A program made the position numbers and the translations under genes. Source: Roseburia sp. CAG:309 (lineage in GTDB: Bacteria > Bacillota > Clostridia > Lachnospirales > Lachnospiraceae). Taken from it: DNA of 8,165 bases. Of the stretch, positions 1 to 5,786 are shown piece by piece. The stretch's first letter is position 1. The number at the start of each line of letters is the position of its first letter. Where the stretch lies: positions 1,146 to 9,310 of the forward strand of contig FR894077.1 in NCBI GenBank assembly GCA_000434115.1. Direction: 5' to 3'. The notes under the pieces were generated by a model, which saw nothing but the letters and a program-made list of their open reading frames with translations, was not told the DNA's origin and did not search any database.

Positions 1-879
1 ATTCAGGCAGGAGATGCAGATATCGTAGTAGCAGGTGGTATGGAAAACATGTCCATGGCTCCATACGCTTTGAAACAGGCTCGTTTCGGATATCGTATGA
101 ACAACAATACCATTATCGATACGATGGTAAACGATGCTCTTTGGGATGCATTCAATGATTATCATATGATCCAGACAGCAGATAACATCTGTAAGGATCC
201 AAGATGGAACCTGACACGTGAAGAACTGGATGAGTTTGCTGTTGCAAGTCAGGCAAAAGCGGTAGCTGCTCAGGAAGCCGGTAAATTCGACGATGAGATC
301 GTACCGGTTGAAGTTAAGAAGAAAAAAGAGACAATTATCTTTAATAAAGATGAGGGACCACGTCCTGGAACGACAATGGAAGGACTTGCAAGACTTCGTC
401 CGATCAACAAAGACGGTTTTGTTACTGCCGGTAATGCTTCCGGAATCAATGATGGTGCAGCAGCTATCGTTGTTATGAGCGAAGAAAAAGCAAAAGAACT
501 TGGTGTAAAACCTATGGCTACTTTCGTAGCAGGTGCTCTTGGCGGTGTGGATCCTAAGATCATGGGTATCGGACCGGTTGCATCTACAAAGAAAGTTCTT
601 GCTAAGACAGGCATGAGTATTGATGATTTTGATCTTATCGAAGCTAACGAAGCATTTGCAGCACAGTCTGTAGCAGTAGGAAGAGAACTTGGATTTGACC
701 TCAGTAAATTGAACGTAAACGGTGGTGCGATCGCACTTGGACATCCGGTAGGAGCTTCCGGATGCCGTATCCTTGTAACGCTTCTTCATGAGATGCAGAA
801 ACGTGATGCAAAGAAAGGTCTTGCAACACTTTGTATCGGTGGAGGAATGGGATGCTCTACAATCGTAGAACGTGACTAA
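1..879 (+). CDS. thlA: Acetyl-CoA acetyltransferase (thiolase), 5'-truncated by the window edge
   Basis: This enzyme condenses two acetyl-CoA into acetoacetyl-CoA, the first step of butyrate synthesis in the cytoplasm. The frame is open from base 1, so the gene begins upstream; 292 codons are visible. Thiolase motifs seen are GGMENMS (codons 12-18), NEAFAAQ near codons 216-222, GGAIALGHPVGASG with the catalytic His at codon 248, and CIGGGMG with the catalytic Cys at codon 278. The 30-residue His-Cys spacing equals that of clostridial ThlA (His348/Cys378), so about 100 N-terminal residues are missing, including the nucleophilic Cys near residue 88. The ATG at 40 is internal, not the start. A TAA ends the gene and crt follows after 37 nt. 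The biosynthetic role, rather than a degradative one, is inferred from the operon. Confidence 0.95.
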   Translation: MQAGDADIVVAGGMENMSMAPYALKQARFGYRMNNNTIIDTMVNDALWDAFNDYHMIQTADNICKDPRWNLTREELDEFAVASQAKAVAAQEAGKFDDEIVPVEVKKKKETIIFNKDEGPRPGTTMEGLARLRPINKDGFVTAGNASGINDGAAAIVVMSEEKAKELGVKPMATFVAGALGGVDPKIMGIGPVASTKKVLAKTGMSIDDFDLIEANEAFAAQSVAVGRELGFDLSKLNVNGGAIALGHPVGASGCRILVTLLHEMQKRDAKKGLATLCIGGGMGCSTIVERD

Positions 880-916
880 TTTCTGAAAAAACAGTACAGA
901 AAGGAGAGTTCCCAAA

Positions 917-1708
917 ATGGAATTCATTACGTATGAAGTAGAAGACAAAGTTGGTATTATTACCATTAACCGTCCAAAAGCATTGAACGCTTTGAACAGC
1001 CAGGTGCTGGATGAGTTAGATGCTACATTGGATGGTGTAGATCTTGATGTGATTCGCTGTCTGATCCTTACCGGTGCCGGAGAGAAATCTTTTGTAGCCG
1101 GTGCAGATATCGGAGAGATGAGTACATTGACAAAAGCAGAAGGAGAAGCTTTCGGTAAAAAAGGAAATGATGTATTCCGTAAACTTGAAACTTTCCCTAT
1201 CCCTGTTATCGCAGCAGTAAACGGATTTGCACTTGGCGGTGGATGCGAGATCTCCATGAGCTGTGACATCCGTATCTGTTCTGAAAATGCTGTATTTGGA
1301 CAGCCGGAAGCAGGTCTTGGAATCACTCCCGGATTTGGCGGAACACAGCGTCTTGCTCGTGTAATCCCTGTAGGAATGGCAAAACAGATGATCTACACAG
1401 CACGCAACATCAAAGCAGAGGAAGCATACCGTGTGGGTCTTGTAAATGCGGTTTATCCTTTGGAAGAACTTATGCCGGCAGCAAAGAAGATGGCTGCAGG
1501 TATTGCTATGCAGGCTCCGATCGCTGTTCGTAACTGCAAGAAAGCAATCAATGAAGGACTTCAGGTTGATATGGATCAGGCAATCGTGATCGAAGAGAAA
1601 CTTTTCGGTGACTGCTTTGAGACAGAAGACCAGAAAGCAGGAATGGGTAACTTCCTTGAGAAAGACAAAGAGAAAAAACTCAAAGTAGTTCCTTTCCAGA
1701 ATAAATAA
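917..1708 (+). CDS. crt: Crotonase (3-hydroxybutyryl-CoA dehydratase, enoyl-CoA hydratase family)
   Basis: It dehydrates 3-hydroxybutyryl-CoA to crotonyl-CoA in the butyrate pathway. The 263-residue length is normal for the family. The oxyanion-hole segment AGADI lies at residues 61-65 and the GGGCE motif ends in Glu111. FGQPEAG carries Glu131; the 20-residue spacing of the two glutamates matches the catalytic pair of rat enoyl-CoA hydratase (Glu144/Glu164). The segment GFGGTQRL follows as usual. The start is the ATG at 917, 10 nt after AAGGAG (901-906). A weak inverted repeat (880-885 with 897-902) touches this ribosome site but is too small to interpret. It lies between thl and hbd on the same strand, and no separate promoter is evident in the 37-nt gap. 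Confidence 0.96.
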   Translation: MEFITYEVEDKVGIITINRPKALNALNSQVLDELDATLDGVDLDVIRCLILTGAGEKSFVAGADIGEMSTLTKAEGEAFGKKGNDVFRKLETFPIPVIAAVNGFALGGGCEISMSCDIRICSENAVFGQPEAGLGITPGFGGTQRLARVIPVGMAKQMIYTARNIKAEEAYRVGLVNAVYPLEELMPAAKKMAAGIAMQAPIAVRNCKKAINEGLQVDMDQAIVIEEKLFGDCFETEDQKAGMGNFLEKDKEKKLKVVPFQNK

Positions 1709-1732
1709 TTTTAGCATTAAAATAATGATTTC

Positions 1733-1761
1733 CCGGATCGGCATTGTCCGATCCGGACAAT
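1733..1761 (+). promoter_or_regulatory. Two overlapping perfect inverted repeats in the crt-hbd gap
   Basis: Repeat A pairs CCGGATCGG (1733-1741) with CCGATCCGG (1748-1756) around a 6-nt loop: 9 perfect pairs, GC-rich. Repeat B pairs ATTGTCCG (1743-1750) with CGGACAAT (1754-1761) around ATC: 8 perfect pairs. They share 1748-1756, so an RNA can form only one at a time. No T-run follows (the next bases are A-rich and lead into the hbd ribosome site), so this is not an ordinary intrinsic terminator. A TAAAAT box at 1718-1723 lies just upstream but has only a poor -35 partner. Possible roles are a repressor operator, an mRNA processing or stability element, or a control of hbd translation; none is proven. 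Confidence 0.55.
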
Positions 1762-1771
1762 ACAAAAAAAC

Positions 1772-1776
1772 GGAGG
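1772..1776 (+). promoter_or_regulatory. Shine-Dalgarno site that fixes the hbd start
   Basis: GGAGG lies 9 nt before the ATG at 1786. The hbd frame is also open further upstream, from a TTG at 1744, but that would place the start inside the inverted repeats and ahead of this site. The protein from 1786 begins MKVGVIGAGTMG, the normal N-terminus of the family. Confidence 0.85.
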
Positions 1777-1785
1777 TATGTATCA

Positions 1786-2625
1786 ATGAAAGTTGGCGTT
1801 ATTGGTGCTGGAACAATGGGTTCCGGAATTGCTCAGGCATTTGCTCAGACAGAAGGTTATGAAGTTTGCTTGTGTGATATTAATGATGAATTTGCTGCAA
1901 ACGGTAAAAACAAAATTGCAAAAGGTTTTGAAAAACGTATTGCAAAAGGAAAAATGGATCAGGCTGCTGCTGACAGCATCCTTGCTAAGATCACAACAGG
2001 TACAAAAGAAATCTGTACAGACTGTGATCTGATCGTAGAGGCAGCTCTTGAGGTAATGGATGTTAAGAAACAGACATTCAAAGAACTTCAGGATATCGTA
2101 AAGAAAGATTGTATGTTTGCTACAAACACATCTTCCCTTTCTATCACAGAGATCGGTGCAGGACTGGATCGTCCGGTTATCGGTATGCATTTCTTCAATC
2201 CGGCTCCGGTTATGAAATTGATCGAAGTTATCGCAGGTGAGAATACACCAGCCGAGATGGTTGAGAAAATCGTTGCCATCTCTAAAGAGATCGGAAAAAC
2301 ACCGGTAGAAGTAAAAGAAGCAGCCGGATTTGTTGTAAACCGTATTTTGATCCCTATGATCAACGAAGCAGTTGGCATCTATGCTGATGGTGTAGCTTCT
2401 GTTGAAGGTATTGATACAGCAATGCAGCTTGGTGCAAACCATCCAATGGGACCTCTTGCACTTGGCGATCTGGTAGGTCTTGATATCTGCCTTGCTATCA
2501 TGGAAGTACTTCAGGCTGAGACAGGTGATCCTAAATACCGTCCACATCCATTGCTTCGCAAGATGGTTCGTGCAGGAAAGCTCGGAAGAAAAACTGGTAT
2601 CGGATTCTACGATTACAGCAAATAA
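1786..2625 (+). CDS. hbd: 3-hydroxybutyryl-CoA dehydrogenase
   Basis: It reduces acetoacetyl-CoA to 3-hydroxybutyryl-CoA with NAD(P)H, the step before crotonase. The protein has 279 residues, close to the 280 or so usual for clostridial Hbd. The N-terminal Rossmann domain opens with the dinucleotide motif GAGTMG (residues 7-12). The catalytic set aligned with human SCHAD is visible: Ser116 in TNTSS, His135 and Asn138 in HFFNPAP, Glu147 in KLIEVI, and Asn185 in GFVVNR. The C-terminal dimerisation domain contains MGPLALGDLVGLD and ends KTGIGFYDYSK. The start is chosen from the GGAGG site and the family N-terminus. It follows crt after a 77-nt gap, the longest in the operon, which holds the overlapping inverted repeats. 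NADH rather than NADPH use is likely but cannot be read from the sequence. Confidence 0.96.
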   Translation: MKVGVIGAGTMGSGIAQAFAQTEGYEVCLCDINDEFAANGKNKIAKGFEKRIAKGKMDQAAADSILAKITTGTKEICTDCDLIVEAALEVMDVKKQTFKELQDIVKKDCMFATNTSSLSITEIGAGLDRPVIGMHFFNPAPVMKLIEVIAGENTPAEMVEKIVAISKEIGKTPVEVKEAAGFVVNRILIPMINEAVGIYADGVASVEGIDTAMQLGANHPMGPLALGDLVGLDICLAIMEVLQAETGDPKYRPHPLLRKMVRAGKLGRKTGIGFYDYSK

Positions 2626-2629
2626 TTTC

Positions 2630-2648
2630 GGTGGATATAGAATCCATC
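2630..2648 (+). repeat. Small hairpin in the hbd-bcd gap
   Basis: GGTGGAT (2630-2636) can pair with ATCCATC (2642-2648), seven pairs including one G-T, around the loop ATAGA. No T-run follows, so it is not a terminator. It ends about 10 nt before the bcd ribosome site (AAGGCGG, 2660-2666). It may be an mRNA stability or processing element, or chance. Confidence 0.3.
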
Positions 2649-2676
2649 AAATATACAGAAAGGCGGTTCATTAATA

Positions 2677-3846
2677 ATGGATTTTACTTTAGATCAGAAA
2701 CATGAAATGGCGAGAACATTGTTCAAAGATTTCGCTGAAAATGAAGCAAAGCCGTTGGCACAGGAAACAGATGAAACAGAAGTTTTCCCACAGTCTACGG
2801 TAGACAAAATGGGTAAATATGGATTTATGGGAATTCCGGTGCCAAAGCAGTATGGCGGACAGGGATGCGACATTTTGACCTATGTAATGTGCGTAGAAGA
2901 GCTTTCTAAAGTCTGCGGCACAACAGGCGTTATCGTATCTGCACATACAAGTCTTTGCTGTGATCCAATCCTTACTTATGGTACAGAAGAGCAGAAACAG
3001 AAATACCTTCCACCTCTGTGCAATGGTGAAAAACTTGGTGCTTTCGCATTGACAGAGCCGGGTGCCGGTACCGATGCTCAGGGAGCACAGACAAAAGCTG
3101 TTCTTGATGGAGATGAGTGGGTACTTAACGGAAGCAAATGCTTCATTACCAATGGTAAAGTAGCAGATGTTTACATCGTAATCGCTATCACAAGCGTGAC
3201 AGAAGACAAACGTGGAAGAAAGAAAAAGAACTTCTCCGCATTTATCGTAGAAAAAGGAACTCCGGGATTCTCCTTCGGAACAAAAGAGAAGAAGATGGGT
3301 ATCCGTGGATCTTCTACCTACGAGTTGATCTTCGAAGACTGCCGTATTCCAAAGGAAAATATCCTTGGACCACAGGGAAAAGGATTCCCTATCGCAATGC
3401 ACACTCTGGATGGCGGACGTATTGGTATCGCTGCTCAGGCTCTCGGTATTGCAGAAGGTGCTCTTGAGACAACAGTTGCTTACGTAAAAGAGAGAAAACA
3501 GTTTGGTCGTTCCATCGCTGCACAGCAGAACACACAGTTCCAGCTTGCGGATATGGCTACAAAAGTAGAAGCTGCAAAATCTCTTGTATATAAAGCTGCA
3601 TTGAAAAAACAGGAATTTGCAGATGGAGCAAAAGTTTCTTACTCCGTAGAAGCTGCAATGGCTAAATTATATGCTGCCGAAGTTGCTATGGAAGTAACAA
3701 CAAAAGCAGTTCAGTTGCATGGTGGTTATGGTTACATCAGAGAATATGATGTGGAACGTATGATGCGTGATGCTAAGATCACAGAGATTTACGAAGGAAC
3801 ATCAGAAGTTCAGCGTATGGTTATCTCTGGAAACTTGTTGAAATAA
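2677..3846 (+). CDS. bcd: Butyryl-CoA dehydrogenase (short-chain acyl-CoA dehydrogenase)
   Basis: This FAD enzyme reduces crotonyl-CoA to butyryl-CoA. With EtfAB it is expected to form the bifurcating complex that also reduces ferredoxin from NADH. The 389 residues cover the three acyl-CoA dehydrogenase parts: an N-terminal helical domain, a middle beta domain with the flavin motif FALTEPGAGTD (123-133) and CFITNG (155-160), and a C-terminal helical domain. The catalytic base is Glu373 in YEGTSE (372-377), aligned with Glu367 of Megasphaera elsdenii Bcd. The segment VQLHGGYGY is also typical. It is about ten residues longer than the usual 379 or so, mainly through a basic insert around residues 174-184 (KRGRKKK at 178-184). 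The ATG at 2677 follows AAGGCGG with a 10-nt spacer. The gene is followed 13 nt later by etfB, so co-expression is likely. Confidence 0.96.
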   Translation: MDFTLDQKHEMARTLFKDFAENEAKPLAQETDETEVFPQSTVDKMGKYGFMGIPVPKQYGGQGCDILTYVMCVEELSKVCGTTGVIVSAHTSLCCDPILTYGTEEQKQKYLPPLCNGEKLGAFALTEPGAGTDAQGAQTKAVLDGDEWVLNGSKCFITNGKVADVYIVIAITSVTEDKRGRKKKNFSAFIVEKGTPGFSFGTKEKKMGIRGSSTYELIFEDCRIPKENILGPQGKGFPIAMHTLDGGRIGIAAQALGIAEGALETTVAYVKERKQFGRSIAAQQNTQFQLADMATKVEAAKSLVYKAALKKQEFADGAKVSYSVEAAMAKLYAAEVAMEVTTKAVQLHGGYGYIREYDVERMMRDAKITEIYEGTSEVQRMVISGNLLK

Positions 3847-3851
3847 GGAGG
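3845..3851 (+). promoter_or_regulatory. Shine-Dalgarno site of etfB overlapping the bcd stop codon
   Basis: AAGGAGG begins inside the TAA stop of bcd and sits 8 nt before a GTG start at 3860. It supports the GTG as the true etfB start. The overlap suggests that ribosomes ending bcd could aid initiation at etfB, keeping the complex subunits in balance; this coupling is an inference. Confidence 0.8.
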
Positions 3852-3859
3852 TTCATATC

Positions 3860-4645
3860 GTGAAAATAGTAGTATGTATTAAACAGGTACCTGATACAAA
3901 AGGTGGAGTAAAATTTAATCCGGATGGTACACTTGACCGTGGTGCAATGCTTACAATTATGAACCCGGATGACAAAGCTGGTCTGGAAGCAGCACTTCGC
4001 ATCAAAGAGCAGAATGGTGCAGAAGTTACCGTTCTTACCATGGGACTTCCAAAAGCAGAAGAAGTTCTTCGCGAAGCTATGGCTATGGGAGCTGACAATG
4101 GTATTCTTGTTACTGACAGAGTTTTGGGAGGAGCCGATACATGGGCTACTTCTACAACCATTGCCGGTGCACTTAGAAACATTGATTATGATTTGATCAT
4201 TACAGGACGTCAGGCAATCGACGGTGATACCGCACAGGTAGGACCACAGATTTCTGAACATCTTGATATCCCTGTTATTTCATATGCAAAAGATATTAAG
4301 ATCGAAGGCGATTCTGTTGTTGTAGAACGTTTGTATGACGACAGAACTCACGTACTGAAAGCAAAGATGCCATGTCTTATCACAGCTCTTTCTGAATTGA
4401 ACGAGCCTCGTTATATGACACCAGGTGGAATCTTCGATGCTTATGACAAAGAGATTACCGTTTGGGGAAGAGCAGACCTTAAAGATGTAGATGATTCTGA
4501 TCTTGGTTTGAAAGGATCTCCAACAAAAATCGCAAAAGCTTCGGATAAAGTACGTAAAGGCGCTGGAGAAAAAGTTACTCCTGAGGATGCAAATGCAGCA
4601 GCATCTTACATCGTTGAGAAGCTGTTGGAGAAACACGTAATCTAA
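3860..4645 (+). CDS. etfB: Electron transfer flavoprotein, beta subunit
   Basis: It is the small subunit of the Etf that passes electrons between NADH, ferredoxin and butyryl-CoA dehydrogenase. The 261-residue length is normal. It starts MKIVVCIKQVPDT, the standard EtfB N-terminus, and shows ADTWATSTTIAGAL, TGRQAIDGDTAQVGPQ (115-130) and the family signature region ending in LNEPRYM. That signature region reads ERLYDDRTHVLKAK, unlike the canonical AMP-binding Etf version (V-x-R-x-I/V-D-G-x-x-E-T). This fits the bifurcating group, where NAD replaces AMP and a second FAD is bound. The bifurcating role is inferred from this and from the bcd-etfB-etfA order. The start is GTG, the only non-ATG start among the complete butyrate genes here, backed by a strong ribosome site. 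etfA follows after 25 nt. Confidence 0.95.
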   Translation: MKIVVCIKQVPDTKGGVKFNPDGTLDRGAMLTIMNPDDKAGLEAALRIKEQNGAEVTVLTMGLPKAEEVLREAMAMGADNGILVTDRVLGGADTWATSTTIAGALRNIDYDLIITGRQAIDGDTAQVGPQISEHLDIPVISYAKDIKIEGDSVVVERLYDDRTHVLKAKMPCLITALSELNEPRYMTPGGIFDAYDKEITVWGRADLKDVDDSDLGLKGSPTKIAKASDKVRKGAGEKVTPEDANAAASYIVEKLLEKHVI

Positions 4646-4670
4646 GCGAAAACAAGGAGGATCCATAAAA

Positions 4671-5714
4671 ATGAATTTAGAAGAATATAAAGGTGTATTT
4701 GTCTATGCACAGCAGGTAGACAATGAAATCAGCAGCATCGCACTTGAGCTGCTTGGAAAAGCAAATGAACTTGCAAAAGACCTTAATACAGATGTAACAG
4801 CTGTTTTAATCGGTTCCGGAGTAGCCGGACTGGTTGATACACTGGCTGAGTATGGTGCAGACAAGGTTATCGTTGTAGACGATCCTGAATTGAAAGATTA
4901 CAGAACAGAGCCATATACGCATGCGCTTGCTTCCGTAATCAATGAGTACAAACCAGAGATCATGCTGGTAGGTGCTACTGCAATCGGCCGTGACCTTGGT
5001 CCTCGTGTTTCCGCACGTGTGAAAACAGGTTTGACCGCTGACTGTACGGTACTTGAGATTGGTAATTTCCCAATCAATGCTGTTCCGGGAAGAGAAGATC
5101 AGCAGAAGCACAATCAGCTTCTTATGACTCGTCCTGCATTTGGTGGAAATACGATCGCTACGATCGCATGTCCTGACAACCGCCCACAGATGGCTACCGT
5201 TCGTCCGGGTGTTATGCAGAAGATCGAGCCAAAGGCTGGTGCAAAAGCAGAAGTGATCAACTATAATCCCGGATTTACACCAAACAACAAATATGTTGAA
5301 ATCCTTGATGTAGTAAAATCCGTTACTGACACAGTAGACATCATGGATGCAAAAATTCTTGTATCCGGTGGACGTGGTGTTGGTTCTAAGGAAAACTTCA
5401 AATTGTTGGAAGATCTCGCAGAGGTAATCGGCGGAACCGTAAGTTGTTCCCGTGCCGTTGTAGAGAATGAGTGGCTTCCTGTAGATCGTCAGGTAGGACA
5501 GACCGGTAAGACAGTACGTCCAAATGTATACTTCGCTATCGGTATTTCCGGAGCAATCCAGCATACCGCAGGTATGGAAGAATCTGACATCATCATTGCC
5601 ATCAACAAAGATCCGGATGCACCAATCTTTGATGTAGCGGATTATGGTATTGTTGGAGATCTGAATAAGATTGTTCCTCTTTTGACAGAGCAGTTGAAAG
5701 CACAGATCAAGTAA
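4671..5714 (+). CDS. etfA: Electron transfer flavoprotein, alpha subunit
   Basis: It is the large subunit of the EtfAB heterodimer and holds the FAD that delivers electrons to Bcd. The protein has 347 residues. An N-terminal nucleotide-binding-like domain is followed by the C-terminal FAD domain with VSGGRGVGS (231-239), QVGQTGKTV (274-282), GISGAIQH (291-298) and DPDAPIF (314-320), all standard FAD contacts in EtfA. There is no N-terminal ferredoxin domain and no membrane segment, so it is a soluble two-subunit Etf. The ATG at 4671 lies 10 nt after AAGGAGG (4654-4660). The gene ends in three consecutive TAA triplets and the intrinsic terminator begins 20 nt later, making this the last gene of the butyrate operon. 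Confidence 0.96.
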   Translation: MNLEEYKGVFVYAQQVDNEISSIALELLGKANELAKDLNTDVTAVLIGSGVAGLVDTLAEYGADKVIVVDDPELKDYRTEPYTHALASVINEYKPEIMLVGATAIGRDLGPRVSARVKTGLTADCTVLEIGNFPINAVPGREDQQKHNQLLMTRPAFGGNTIATIACPDNRPQMATVRPGVMQKIEPKAGAKAEVINYNPGFTPNNKYVEILDVVKSVTDTVDIMDAKILVSGGRGVGSKENFKLLEDLAEVIGGTVSCSRAVVENEWLPVDRQVGQTGKTVRPNVYFAIGISGAIQHTAGMEESDIIIAINKDPDAPIFDVADYGIVGDLNKIVPLLTEQLKAQIK

Positions 5715-5734
5715 TAATAACGTATGATTTTTGG

Positions 5735-5772
5735 TTCTCCCACTGATTTTTCAATTGGTGGGAGAATTTTTT
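5735..5772 (+). terminator. Intrinsic terminator of the butyrate operon
   Basis: A 14-pair stem joins 5735-5748 with 5753-5766. The outer nine pairs (TTCTCCCAC with GTGGGAGAA) are perfect, two T-G pairs follow, then three A-T pairs close a TTTC loop. Six T residues (5767-5772) follow directly. This is a textbook Rho-independent terminator for + strand transcription. It ends only 14 nt before the next start codon, so it also lies in the leader of any transcript that reads into the glycosyltransferase gene. Confidence 0.92.
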
Positions 5773-5774
5773 AT

Positions 5775-5780
5775 AAGGGG
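5775..5780 (+). promoter_or_regulatory. Shine-Dalgarno site that fixes the glycosyltransferase start
   Basis: AAGGGG lies 6 nt before the ATG at 5787. The same frame has an in-frame ATG at 5724, but that start would translate through the terminator hairpin and has no ribosome site. From 5787 the protein begins MKKIGIVICNYN, the usual first strand of family 2 glycosyltransferases. Confidence 0.8.
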
Positions 5781-5786
5781 AAACGG

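Noticed and set aside
1744..1760. Rex operator in the crt-hbd gap
   Set aside because: The TTGT and ACAA ends fit, but the element is 17 bp with a CCG-ATC-CGG core, whereas Rex sites are 18 bp with an AT-rich core.
1744..1785. TTG start extending hbd by 14 residues
   Set aside because: It lies inside the inverted repeats and upstream of the GGAGG site; family proteins begin at the MKVGVIGAG segment.
1016..1786. Long open frame on the - strand opposite crt; similar ones opposite hbd (1783-2547), bcd (2689-3402) and etfA (4806-5564)
   Set aside because: They give Cys-, Phe- and His-rich proteins with no family features and run antisense to certain genes. They result from the strong codon bias of the + strand genes.
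5682..5710. Promoter in the etfA 3' end based on an exact TTGACA
   Set aside because: At a 17-nt spacing the -10 would be GATCAA, and 16, 18 or 19 nt give nothing better; the TAATAAT stretch is 24 nt away.
5724..5786. Upstream in-frame ATG for the glycosyltransferase
   Set aside because: It would translate through the terminator hairpin, has no ribosome site, and adds 21 residues before the normal family N-terminus.
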